DNA of 64,000 nucleotides from the NCBI GenBank assembly GCA_015231375.1, contig JADGBT010000011.1:1-64000 (forward strand). The letters run 5' to 3'. Every line of letters starts with the position of its first letter. Position 1 is the first letter of the stretch. A program made the translations under genes and the position numbers. Origin of the DNA: Magnetococcales bacterium. Lineage in GTDB: Bacteria > Pseudomonadota > Magnetococcia > Magnetococcales > Magnetaquicoccaceae. Of the stretch, positions 9,095 through 18,475 are shown piece after piece. Below the pieces are notes generated by a model. The model was not told the DNA's origin, did no database searches, and was given only the letters and a program-made list of their open reading frames with translations.

Positions 9095-9129
9095 GGGCGC
9101 TCCTGTCGCGATTGGCACCAGGAGCGCCC
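9095..9129 (-). terminator. Strong inverted repeat downstream of the DUF697-like gene
   Basis: Arms GGGCGCTCCTG (9095-9105) and CAGGAGCGCCC (9119-9129) form a perfect 11-bp stem with a 13-base loop, 42 bp after the stop of the DUF697-like gene. There is no T-run on either side, so it is a terminator-like or mRNA-stabilising hairpin rather than a classical intrinsic terminator. Confidence 0.4.
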
Positions 9130-9170
9130 GCCAGAAGAATCAGGCGTCAGACATCGACACACACCAAAAA

Positions 9171-9980
9171 TCAGGCGGCGTTCTGTTCGGCGCGCATGTT
9201 CTCCGCGACCTTCTTACCGGCTTCGAACTCGTCTCTGAAGTAGGTACGCATTTTGGAGGGATCGAAGTTGAAGAAGTTTCCGCCCGACTCGAAGTGTTGA
9301 ATGAACACCCGACCCACCGCATAGGTGGCGGCGGCGCCGAAGACCGACATGCTGGTCATGCCCAGCCAGCTACCCACACCGGGGAAGGCTTTGAGCATGC
9401 TGGCCACACCCATGCCACCGGCCACGGGAAGCGTGCCGCCCAGCAAGGAGAGCAACAACTTCTTGCCGATGTCGTCGGTGAACTTGAGGTCGTAGAGTTT
9501 GGCCAGCTTGTAGAGCAGGCGGGTTTGAATGCCAATCAGAATGCCGACATCCACGGAAGGCAGAGGAATCAGGCCCGTGCCCAGGGAGGCGAACATGTAG
9601 TTCTTGGTCAGGTTTTGCGCGTCTTTCAGGCGCTCCATGATTTCGGCGTCCGTTTTGGCCACGGGTGCAGCCACGGTTTCGGCCTCGGCTTCCAGCACGG
9701 TTTCGGTCTCACTCATTTCAGTCTCCTTTGGTTGGATTAACGGGACGTTACCCGATTGGACAGGATCTGTTTCCGTAGATCCATGAACATGAACAGGATG
9801 GGGTTGAGGGTCTGCGGGAACGGCGGCAGGCTCCAACGCCAGGGGAATCTCGGCCTCGGCCGGCACAGGCGCGGCAGGAGACTCCACCACAGACTCCATC
9901 GGGGACAATCCGGGATCGACTTCCGGATTCCCGGCCACCGGAAGCGGGGTGTCCGTGGTTTCAGTGGACTCTGTGGCCAT
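9171..9980 (-). CDS. DUF697-like membrane protein with acidic/proline-rich N-terminus
   Basis: The conserved part, about the last 150 residues, has two hydrophobic segments and the stretch LIPLPSVDVGILIGIQTRLLY typical of DUF697 (YcjF-like) proteins, whose biochemical role is not settled. Upstream is a Pro-, Glu- and Ala-rich tail that looks disordered. Three starts are possible. ATG 9980 gives the full 269-residue protein with the tail and is used here. ATG 10013 has a GGAG six bases upstream. ATG 9716 has the best ribosome-binding site (AAAGGAG, seven bases upstream) and would give 181 residues. Codon third positions are GC-rich in the first half of the tail and not in the second, so the true start is uncertain. 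Confidence 0.65.
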   Translation of the reverse strand: MATESTETTDTPLPVAGNPEVDPGLSPMESVVESPAAPVPAEAEIPLALEPAAVPADPQPHPVHVHGSTETDPVQSGNVPLIQPKETEMSETETVLEAEAETVAAPVAKTDAEIMERLKDAQNLTKNYMFASLGTGLIPLPSVDVGILIGIQTRLLYKLAKLYDLKFTDDIGKKLLLSLLGGTLPVAGGMGVASMLKAFPGVGSWLGMTSMSVFGAAATYAVGRVFIQHFESGGNFFNFDPSKMRTYFRDEFEAGKKVAENMRAEQNAA

Positions 9981-10320
9981 TTTGGTAAACCGGGGAAAAC
10001 GTCTTGCGACCATGACACACTCCGCAAACCTTTCAAGACCCTTCACAAAACCGACGCCCAACCGACAGCGGCGCCAGACAAAACCAAAACAAAATCATTG
10101 ACAACCAAAGACATGATAAACAATCATATATAAATGATACACTCTGAACAAAAAGTCAAAGAAAAAGTCAAGACAGCCAAAAAAATTTTACCTCCCTGTG
10201 CATGTGGGCTATAATCACAGATCATCTTTGGAAAACCCTGGCATCGGGAATGTCTTCCGGCCAAGCAAAGCCGATCGCAATACCATGCATTCACCAAAAT
10301 CAACGAAGCCTCTTGCCGCC
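9981..10320. other. AT-rich divergent intergenic region upstream of the NRPS
   Basis: This 340-bp stretch separates the DUF697-like gene from the NRPS. Its core (10081-10190) is markedly more AT-rich than the rest of the window and probably carries the promoters for both directions. A TTGACA (10098-10103) and a TATATA (10127-10132) are 23 bases apart, too far for a standard promoter. A short palindrome ATCAT-N6-ATGAT lies at 10123-10138. No defined promoter can be called. Confidence 0.4.
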
Positions 10321-13300
10321 ATGAAAAAAGAAGACATCCAGCACATCCATCCCCTGACCCCCATGCAAGAGGGCATGCTGTTCCACGCCTTGTATGAACA
10401 ATCGGCCAACCCCTACTTTGAACAGTGTCAGTTCCGGTTGCGCGGACACCTGGATCCGACCCGATTCGAAATGGCCTGGAACGAGGTGATACGCCGTCAC
10501 GAGGTATTGCGCGCCCGTTTTGTCCACAAAAGCGTTCAACAGCCGCGCCAGGTCATTTTAAAAGAACAGGAAATTATTATCAATCACCTGAATGTGCGCC
10601 ATCTTTCTCCGGAACGGCAACAACAGGCCATCGAAGACTACAAAAAAGAAGACTGGAACAACGGATTCGACCTGAGCCGGGACGCGTTGATGCGCATGGC
10701 GGTCTTTCAGACGCAAGAACATCAATTCGAGGTCATTCACAGCTTTCATCATATCATTCTGGATGGCTGGAGTGTCGGCATCATACACGAAGAGTCCCTG
10801 CAAATCTATACGTCCCTGATCCACGATCTTCCCCACCGCCTGCCCCCTCCCGCGCCCTTCGGACGTTACCTGCAATGGCTGGCCCGACAGGACCACAAAG
10901 GGGCCGAACGGTTCTGGCAGCGTTATCTGAGCGGTTATCACCAACCCGCCCTCCTGCCCGGATGCCGCCCCTCGGACCTTCTCCCCTTCCAGGCCGAAGA
11001 GCGCCACTACACCCTTTCCGCCCCCTTGAGCGCCGCGCTGCGTCAACTGGCCGCCCGGCATCGGGTCACCCAGAACTGTCTGATCCAGACCGCCTGGGGC
11101 ATTCTGCTGGCGCGCTACAATCAGACCCAGGACGTGGTGTTCGCCGCCACGGTGTCGGGTCGTCCCCCGGAGATCCCGGAGGTGGAACGGATGGTGGGAC
11201 TGTTCATCAACGCCGTGCCGGTGCGCATCCGCGCCGAAGCCGACATGCCGTTTCACCGACTGCTGCGACAGGTGCAGCACGACTCCAACGCCGCCCGGGA
11301 TTACCACCACCACTCCCTGGCGGAGATCCAGGCCAAAAGCCAGCCGGGACACGCCCTGCTGGATCACATCCTGGTCTTCGAGAACTACGCCGCAGCCGAT
11401 ATCGCCCAGTTCACCATCGCCGATGGCCGGGGAGGAGAACTGGTGGTCGAACAATACAAACAGGTGGACCACTCCAACTATCCCCTCACGGTGCAGATCA
11501 TGCCCGGCGAACCGTTGGGATTCAACATGATCCTCAATGTGGCCGCCCTGCCCGTCTCCCAGGTGGACGCCATGATGGCCCATCTGCAAGCCATCCTCAC
11601 CCAGGTGGCCGACCACGACGCCGTGACCGTGGGCGCCATCTCGCTGCCGTCGCTGCCGTCGCCGACTCCACGGCTCCGACCAGACACCACCCCCCAAACC
11701 ACCACCGATCCGAAAACCGTCCCGCTGCTCTTGGCGGCCACCTTCACCGCCGAACCCCTCGCCCCCCACATCCGCTGGTGGGGTCGGGCCTTCGGCGTAA
11801 ACATCGAACCCGTCTTCGCCGCCTACAACCAGATCTTCCAGGAACTGCTCAACCCCGACAGCCTGCTGTCCACCCACACCGGTCCGGCGCTGTTGTTGAT
11901 CCGCTTTGAAGACTGGATCCGCAACCTGCCCGCCCCCACCCTGGAAAGCTGCCAAATCCATCTGGAAAACGGCTACACCCAACTGCTCCACGCCCTCACC
12001 CGACAGCGCAACCCGGCCCCCCGACTGATCGCCCTGCTGCCCCCCGCGCAACAACTCGCGGAACTCCCGGAAGCGGTGGAACCGATCCACGCCTTGTACC
12101 AACGTTTCCGCGCCTGGCTCGACAGTGGCGCGCAAGGCCCGTGGCAAAAGCTGGATCTGACGGAACTGGCCCCCTGGTTCGCCATCGAATCGATCTTCGA
12201 TCCACTCCAGGATCAGACCGGACACATCCCCTTTACCGATCCCTGCTACGCCGCCATGGGGCTGTGGATCGCCCGCAAGATCGTGGCGCTGCGATCCACC
12301 CCCTTCAAGGTGATCGCCCTGGATTGCGACAATACTTTGTGGCAGGGCATCTGCGGCGAAGGCGGCAGTCAGGGCGTGGTGGTCACCCCCGGCCATCGGG
12401 CCTTGCAGCAATTCATGGTGGAACGGCATCAGGAGGGTTTTCTGCTGGTTCTCAACAGCAAGAACAATCCGGAGGATGTCTGGGAGGTGTTCGCCAATCA
12501 TCCCGACATGGTGTTGCGCCGGGAACAGATCGTCACCACCCGCATCAACTGGCGCGCCAAATCCGACAATCTTTGGGAGATGGCCAGGGAGTTGAATCTG
12601 GGGCTGGACAGTTTCGTCTTTCTGGACGACTCCGGGGTGGAGTGCGCGGAGATGATGACCCACCGCCCCGAGGTGCTGACCCTGCAACTGCCGGAAGATC
12701 CTGATGATTTTCCGGTATTTTTGCGTCTGGTCTGGGCCTTCGATCGTTTCGCGGTCACCCAGGAGGATCAACAACGCAGCGCCATGTATCAAGAAGAGCA
12801 GCAACGCCGCCAGCACCAGGAACAGGCCGGCTCCCTGGAGGCGTTTCTGCACACCTTAGAGATCCAGGTCTTCATGGAGCCGCTGCAAAAAGAGCATCTG
12901 CCCCGGGCCGCGCAACTCACCCAACGAACGAACCAGTTCAATCTCAGCACCATCCGCCGCGACGAAGCCGCCATCGAGGCCCTGCTGCGCCAACCCGAAT
13001 GGCTGGGCTGGTGCATTCACGTCACGGATCGTTTCGGGGATTACGGTCTGGTGGGTGTAGTACTCGCCCGGCAGGAAGACAACCATCGATTGTGGGTGGA
13101 TACCTTCCTGTTGAGCTGCCGGGTATTGGGACGAGGCGTGGAAACCGCCATTCTGAGTGGTCTGCGTCATCACGGTCTGGCGCGCGGCATCGATCATCTG
13201 GTGGCCGAATACCGCCCCACCGCGAAGAATCCCCCGATCCTGGCCTTTCTGGAGCAAAGCCCCCTGCGGCCGGAGTCCACCACCGCACACGGCGTCCTGT

Positions 13301-16300
13301 ATGGCGCCCCCTGCGTCGAACTGCCGGAGACCGCGCCCCATGTGCGCTTCTCCCACGACCGCCCACCCCCCCCGAAACCGCTGGCACCTTCACCCGCCGC
13401 CGCTCCAACGCTCTCCGCGCCCGCCCAACCGCTCAACCGATCGCACGCCGGGTCCGTCTCACGTCTGCGGGCCTTGCGCTGGCGCGCCGATCTGGTCAAC
13501 GGCGAGCGTCTGTTGCACAAGGCCCACTATCTGCCCCTGACCCACAGCTCCGGGGAGGCGTTGCTCGCCCTGCCGGTGGATGGCCCCCAGGAACGCAACC
13601 GCCTGACGACCCCCTTCGCGCCGTTGCAAGGCGAAACCCAGCTCCAGTTGGGCGCCATCTGGCAAGAGGTGCTCGGTTGCGGTCCCGTCGGACGCTACGA
13701 CTCCTTTTTCGAGCTGGGCGGGCACAGCCTCAAGGCGGTGCGCCTGGTGGCGCGCATCCAGAAACAGTTCGGGGTGACGCTGCAACTCGGAGAGGTGTTC
13801 GCCCACGCCACCATCGCCGCCCTGGCCGCCCTGATCCGCAACCGGTCGGATCACCATCCAGACCCCATCCTCCCCGTGGCCCAACAGGAGACCTATCCGG
13901 TTTCCAACGCCCAGTTGCGGTTGTGGATTCTCCAGCAGATGGAAAACGACGCCATCGCCTACAACACCGCCTCCCTGTACGAATTCCGGGGAACGCTGCG
14001 CGCCGACCTGCTGGAACAAGCACTGGAAGCTGTGGCCTTGCGCCACGAATCCTTGCGCACCACCTTTGTCCAGGCACCGGATCCGATGGTGGATCCGACG
14101 ACCATCCCCGCCACCGGCTTCGGTCAGCCCCGGCAGCGCATCCATCCCGGCTGTCTGACCCGTCTGACCCATCTGGATCTTTCCAGCGCTCCGGATCCAG
14201 ACGGACAGGCGCGCACCCTGGCCCTGGAGGAGGCCCGCACCCCCTTCGATCTGGCGCAAGGACCGGCATACCGGGTCACGTTGATGCGACTGGCGCCGCA
14301 ACGCCATGTATTGCTGCTCAACATGCATCACATCATCAGCGACGGCTGGTCTCTGGAAATTCTGCAAAACGAAACCATGACCCTGTACGCCGCGCTCCTG
14401 GACAGCCTTCCGGCGCGTCTGCCGCCCCTGACCATTCAATACAAGGATTACGCCGCCCACCAGAACGCTCGTCTTCAGGGGGAAGAGGCCACCCAGGCCC
14501 GGGAATACTGGCTCCACAAGCTCAACCACCAGTCCGCCGAGCCGATCCATCTGCCCACCGACTTCCCCAGACCACCGGTGCAAACTTTTCAAGGTCGCGT
14601 GCTGGTCCACGACTTCGACCCGCAACAACGGGCCCTGCTCACCCGACTGGGCAATGATCATCAGGCCACCTTGTTCATGGTGCTGACCGCGCTGATCAAG
14701 GTGATCCTGCTGCGTCAGGCCGGGGGAGCGCCGGAAAGCCGGGCGGTGATCGTCGGCACCCCGGTGGCCGGGCGGGAGCAACCCGAACTGGAAGAACAGA
14801 TCGGTCTGTATCTCAACACCCTGGCGCTGCACGACATTCTTGATCCCGCCAAACCCTTCGCCGCCGTGCTGGCCCAGGTCAAACAGACCGTCACCGAAGC
14901 CTTCTCCCATCAGTTCTATCCCTTCGACCGTCTGGTGGAAGAGCTGAACCTGGAACGGGATCTCAGCCGTTCCCCGCTGTTCGACGTGATGGTGGTGATG
15001 CAGGATCTGCTGCCGGATCGCCCGGGGCCTGCGGGTCTGACCATCACCCAATACGCCGTGGATGCCCAGATCAGCCGTTTCGATCTGGTCTTCGATTTTT
15101 TTGAATACGAACAGAACCTGCGCATGGCCATCACCAGCAACACCGACCTGTTCACGACCGAACGGATCGAGCGCATGGCGGGCCAACTCACCCGTCTGCT
15201 GCACAGCGTGCTGACCACCCCGGAACACCCCATCGCCGCACTGGAACTCCTGTCCGATCCGGAACGCCAGTTGTTGCTGGAGGGATTCAACGCGCACCAT
15301 CACCCCTACCCCCGCCAGTCCACCATTCTCGACCTGTTCGCAGCCCAGGTGACCGCCACCCCCGAGGCCATCGCCATCATCGCCGGAGACGAGACCCTCG
15401 ATTATCGCCAGTTGGACGACTGGAGCAGCCGTGTCGCCCACCATCTGACGACCCGGGCCGAGGTGCGTGCGGAAGAGATCATTCCGCTGCTGACCGACCG
15501 TTCCGCCGGATTCTTCGCCGGGGTGCTGGGCATCATGAAGGCGGGAGGGGCCTGTCTGCCCATCGATTCCGCCACTCCCAGGGAACGGATCGACTTCATG
15601 GTGCGTGACAGCGGATGCCGTTGGGTGCTGTTCGGGGAGGAGAGCGACCGGCCCGCAGAGCCGATCCCCCTGCCGACGCTGACGGTGAACGACCTGCGCA
15701 ACGACCCGGATCCTGCCACCTGCGCCCGGTCGGATCCTGCCACTTCCGCCACCGGTCCGGCCCGCTGGGACTCGCTGGCCTATGTGATCTACACCTCCGG
15801 CTCCACCGGTCAACCCAAGGGGGTTTTGGTGGAACATGGGGGATTCGTCAACATGGCCCTGGCCCAGATCCGGGCCTTCGGGGTCACGACGGAGGATCGG
15901 GTGTTGCAGTTCGCCTCCCCGTCGTTCGACGCCAGTTTCTCGGAGATTTTCATGGCGCTGTTGTGCGGGGCGGCCCTGGTGCCGGTAGGACGCGCCACCA
16001 TTCACCACCCGGAACGGCTGCTGGACCACATGCAGGCCACCGGAGTGAGCGTCGCCACCCTGCCGCCGGTCTATCTGCACACCCTGACCACCCTGACCGC
16101 CACCCGCGACCATCCCGGACTCAACGGCCTCAAGACCCTGATCACCGCCGGAGAGCCGCCCATCTTTGAAGATGCGCTCCATTTCGCCGCCCGGTTGCGT
16201 TATTTCAACGCCTATGGTCCCACAGAGTGTTCGGTGTGCGCCACCTGGTATCGGGTGGTGCCGGAAGCGGAACGCTACCCCGGCGGACAGATTCCCATCG

Positions 16301-18438
16301 GCGCGCCTTTGGACAATCTCTCCGTGTACCTTCTGGACGGCTCCGACCATCTGGCCCCGCTGGGCACGGTCGGAGAAATCTGCGTGGCGGGGGTGGGGGT
16401 GGCCCGGGGATATCTCAACCGCGAGGTGTTGACCGCCAGCCGTTTTGTCCCGAATCCCTGGCAACCCGACACCCGGCTCTATCGGACCGGAGATCTGGGG
16501 CGCTGGCGCAACGATGGCACCCTCGAACTGCTGGGCCGTCTGGACGAACAGGTCAAAATTCGCGGCCATCGGGTGGAACCCGGCGAGATCGCCCATCATT
16601 TGTTGCAACACCCGGAGGTGCAAGATGCCACGGTTCTGGTCCAGCCGACCGACTCCGGCACCCCGGAACTGATCGCCTGCGTCACCCCGACCACCCTGCG
16701 ACCCGAGGAGCTGCGCTCCTGGCTGGAGCCGAGGCTTCCCGGCTACATGATTCCCGGCCGTTGGATCGTGACCGACCGGCTGCCTTTGACCATCAACGGC
16801 AAGATCGATCGCTCCGCCCTTCTGGCCACCCTGGCGCGACAGGAACCCCGTCAGACCAGCGCGCAGCCGCCCCGCTCTCCCCTGGAGACCCGGCTTCTCC
16901 AGATCTGGCAAAAGGTTCTGGGACGGGGGGATTTCGGTGTCACGGACGACTTTTTCGCCCTGGGGGGAGATTCCATCAAGGCCATTCAAGTGGTGGCCTC
17001 CTTGAACGATCTGGGATTGGAGACCAAGACCATTTTCTTGTATCCCACCATCGCCACCCTGGCCCACAGCCTGGAAAACCGCACCCAACGCCCCTTCCGC
17101 ACCGAAGAACCGGACCCGATTGCCGGACCGGTGCCGCTGACGCCGATCCAGTCCTGGTTCTTCCGGGAGTACCCGGTGGACCACCACCATTTCAACCATG
17201 CGGAGTATCTGTTCTTCCAGGATCCCCTGAACGCCTCCGCGGTGCAGGCGGCCTTGCAGGCGGTGCAGCGCCACCACGACATGCTGCGGGCCTGTTTTCC
17301 GCCGGGAGCGGGACCGGACGGGGTGAACCAGCAGATCCAGGGACCGGAGTTGCCGGTGGATTTCCAACTGCTGGATCTGCGCGGCATCGAAGCGGTGGAA
17401 ACCGAGGTGGACCGTCAAACCCGCATCACCCAAAGCGGCATGGATTTGACGCGCGGACCCCTGTTGAAAACCCGCCTGTTGCGTCTGGATCGGGAGGACC
17501 GTCTGCTTTTCGTGATCCACCACCTGATCATCGACGCGGTTTCCTGGCGCTTTTTGCTGGACGACATCCTGCGGGTCTACGAACAGCAGGTGGCCGGACA
17601 CCTCATCACCCTGCCGACCAAAAGCCATTCCTTCAAACGCTGGTCCGAGGGGCTTCAGCTCTACAGCCGCAGTTTGCGCCTGTTGCGGGAACGCCACTAC
17701 TGGCAAACCATCGAAGCGACCCCCCTGGAAACGATTCCCCACGACAAAACGGTGGACTCCTCCCAGCCGGTGGACATCCGGGATCAAAACATCACCCTCA
17801 CCCCGGAGGAGACCGAAGCCCTGCTGGCCCTGACCCGTTCCCGGGAGCGGCCTTTCCGGGTGATCGATCTGCTTTTGTCGTCTTTGGCACAATCTTTGCA
17901 AAGAATGTACGCCATCCATCACATTCCCATCATGCTGGAAGGGCATGGCCGGGAACCCGTCGTCGATGGGGTGGATGTGAGTCGCACGGTGGGCTGGTTC
18001 ACCACGGTATTCCCGTTTCTGTTGTCGGCAAGCCGGGAACAGAGCCTCGGGGAGGTGTGTCGCACCCTGCGGGAACGGCTGGACCAGATCCCCAATCAGG
18101 GCATCGGCTACGGTATCTTGAAATATCTGACCCCCGACACCCTGAAGCCTGGATTGAATTTCCGGCTGAAGCCCCAGATCAGTTTCAACTATCTGGGGGA
18201 ATACCGCCTGGATCCGGGGGCGTTGTCCGCCCTTGTCACCAGCGATCTGGCACCCTATCGCACAAGCGAACGGACCGGCGCGCTGTATGATTTCATGTTC
18301 AACGCCATTGTGGAGGGAAAAGCGTTGCAGATCTTCTTGGCCTATGACGCCCAGCGGTTCGACGACCACACCATTCGCGATCTTCTCGACACCATGCGTG
18401 GCATTCTTCTCGATCACACCCGGTCAAACGACGCTTGA
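10321..18438 (+). CDS. Nonribosomal peptide synthetase: C - FkbH-like - PCP - C - A - PCP - E
   Basis: Domain order (2,705 residues from ATG 10321): condensation 1-450, HHIILDG near 143; FkbH-like region 470-1010, HAD motif DCDNT near 667; PCP near 1085-1160, GGHSLKA; condensation 1170-1600, HHIISDG near 1336; adenylation 1640-2130, YTSGSTGQPKG near 1824; PCP 2140-2240, GGDSIKA; epimerisation 2250-2700, HHLIIDAVSWR near 2400. Hand alignment to GrsA gives the pocket code D-A-S-T-I-A-A-V-C-K, one residue from a published tyrosine code (DASTVAAVCK), so an aromatic residue (Tyr or Phe) converted to the D form is likely. The FkbH region replaces an adenylation domain and probably loads a glycerate-derived unit on the first PCP. 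No thioesterase is present. An in-frame GTG (10198) and ATG (10285) lie upstream, neither with a ribosome-binding site. Confidence 0.92.
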   Translation: MKKEDIQHIHPLTPMQEGMLFHALYEQSANPYFEQCQFRLRGHLDPTRFEMAWNEVIRRHEVLRARFVHKSVQQPRQVILKEQEIIINHLNVRHLSPERQQQAIEDYKKEDWNNGFDLSRDALMRMAVFQTQEHQFEVIHSFHHIILDGWSVGIIHEESLQIYTSLIHDLPHRLPPPAPFGRYLQWLARQDHKGAERFWQRYLSGYHQPALLPGCRPSDLLPFQAEERHYTLSAPLSAALRQLAARHRVTQNCLIQTAWGILLARYNQTQDVVFAATVSGRPPEIPEVERMVGLFINAVPVRIRAEADMPFHRLLRQVQHDSNAARDYHHHSLAEIQAKSQPGHALLDHILVFENYAAADIAQFTIADGRGGELVVEQYKQVDHSNYPLTVQIMPGEPLGFNMILNVAALPVSQVDAMMAHLQAILTQVADHDAVTVGAISLPSLPSPTPRLRPDTTPQTTTDPKTVPLLLAATFTAEPLAPHIRWWGRAFGVNIEPVFAAYNQIFQELLNPDSLLSTHTGPALLLIRFEDWIRNLPAPTLESCQIHLENGYTQLLHALTRQRNPAPRLIALLPPAQQLAELPEAVEPIHALYQRFRAWLDSGAQGPWQKLDLTELAPWFAIESIFDPLQDQTGHIPFTDPCYAAMGLWIARKIVALRSTPFKVIALDCDNTLWQGICGEGGSQGVVVTPGHRALQQFMVERHQEGFLLVLNSKNNPEDVWEVFANHPDMVLRREQIVTTRINWRAKSDNLWEMARELNLGLDSFVFLDDSGVECAEMMTHRPEVLTLQLPEDPDDFPVFLRLVWAFDRFAVTQEDQQRSAMYQEEQQRRQHQEQAGSLEAFLHTLEIQVFMEPLQKEHLPRAAQLTQRTNQFNLSTIRRDEAAIEALLRQPEWLGWCIHVTDRFGDYGLVGVVLARQEDNHRLWVDTFLLSCRVLGRGVETAILSGLRHHGLARGIDHLVAEYRPTAKNPPILAFLEQSPLRPESTTAHGVLYGAPCVELPETAPHVRFSHDRPPPPKPLAPSPAAAPTLSAPAQPLNRSHAGSVSRLRALRWRADLVNGERLLHKAHYLPLTHSSGEALLALPVDGPQERNRLTTPFAPLQGETQLQLGAIWQEVLGCGPVGRYDSFFELGGHSLKAVRLVARIQKQFGVTLQLGEVFAHATIAALAALIRNRSDHHPDPILPVAQQETYPVSNAQLRLWILQQMENDAIAYNTASLYEFRGTLRADLLEQALEAVALRHESLRTTFVQAPDPMVDPTTIPATGFGQPRQRIHPGCLTRLTHLDLSSAPDPDGQARTLALEEARTPFDLAQGPAYRVTLMRLAPQRHVLLLNMHHIISDGWSLEILQNETMTLYAALLDSLPARLPPLTIQYKDYAAHQNARLQGEEATQAREYWLHKLNHQSAEPIHLPTDFPRPPVQTFQGRVLVHDFDPQQRALLTRLGNDHQATLFMVLTALIKVILLRQAGGAPESRAVIVGTPVAGREQPELEEQIGLYLNTLALHDILDPAKPFAAVLAQVKQTVTEAFSHQFYPFDRLVEELNLERDLSRSPLFDVMVVMQDLLPDRPGPAGLTITQYAVDAQISRFDLVFDFFEYEQNLRMAITSNTDLFTTERIERMAGQLTRLLHSVLTTPEHPIAALELLSDPERQLLLEGFNAHHHPYPRQSTILDLFAAQVTATPEAIAIIAGDETLDYRQLDDWSSRVAHHLTTRAEVRAEEIIPLLTDRSAGFFAGVLGIMKAGGACLPIDSATPRERIDFMVRDSGCRWVLFGEESDRPAEPIPLPTLTVNDLRNDPDPATCARSDPATSATGPARWDSLAYVIYTSGSTGQPKGVLVEHGGFVNMALAQIRAFGVTTEDRVLQFASPSFDASFSEIFMALLCGAALVPVGRATIHHPERLLDHMQATGVSVATLPPVYLHTLTTLTATRDHPGLNGLKTLITAGEPPIFEDALHFAARLRYFNAYGPTECSVCATWYRVVPEAERYPGGQIPIGAPLDNLSVYLLDGSDHLAPLGTVGEICVAGVGVARGYLNREVLTASRFVPNPWQPDTRLYRTGDLGRWRNDGTLELLGRLDEQVKIRGHRVEPGEIAHHLLQHPEVQDATVLVQPTDSGTPELIACVTPTTLRPEELRSWLEPRLPGYMIPGRWIVTDRLPLTINGKIDRSALLATLARQEPRQTSAQPPRSPLETRLLQIWQKVLGRGDFGVTDDFFALGGDSIKAIQVVASLNDLGLETKTIFLYPTIATLAHSLENRTQRPFRTEEPDPIAGPVPLTPIQSWFFREYPVDHHHFNHAEYLFFQDPLNASAVQAALQAVQRHHDMLRACFPPGAGPDGVNQQIQGPELPVDFQLLDLRGIEAVETEVDRQTRITQSGMDLTRGPLLKTRLLRLDREDRLLFVIHHLIIDAVSWRFLLDDILRVYEQQVAGHLITLPTKSHSFKRWSEGLQLYSRSLRLLRERHYWQTIEATPLETIPHDKTVDSSQPVDIRDQNITLTPEETEALLALTRSRERPFRVIDLLLSSLAQSLQRMYAIHHIPIMLEGHGREPVVDGVDVSRTVGWFTTVFPFLLSASREQSLGEVCRTLRERLDQIPNQGIGYGILKYLTPDTLKPGLNFRLKPQISFNYLGEYRLDPGALSALVTSDLAPYRTSERTGALYDFMFNAIVEGKALQIFLAYDAQRFDDHTIRDLLDTMRGILLDHTRSNDA

Positions 18439-18475
18439 CCTGCACTCCACTCACCATTCAAAGGTATCGGTAACG

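Noticed and set aside
10098-10132. Sigma-70 promoter for the NRPS (TTGACA and TATATA)
   Set aside because: The 23-base spacing is too long for a normal promoter; kept only as part of the intergenic description.
13459-18417. A 1,652-codon minus-strand frame opposite the NRPS
   Set aside because: It is the mirror of a strongly supported NRPS with intact motifs in GC-rich DNA, has repetitive Gly/Gln/His/Val composition and no recognisable domain.
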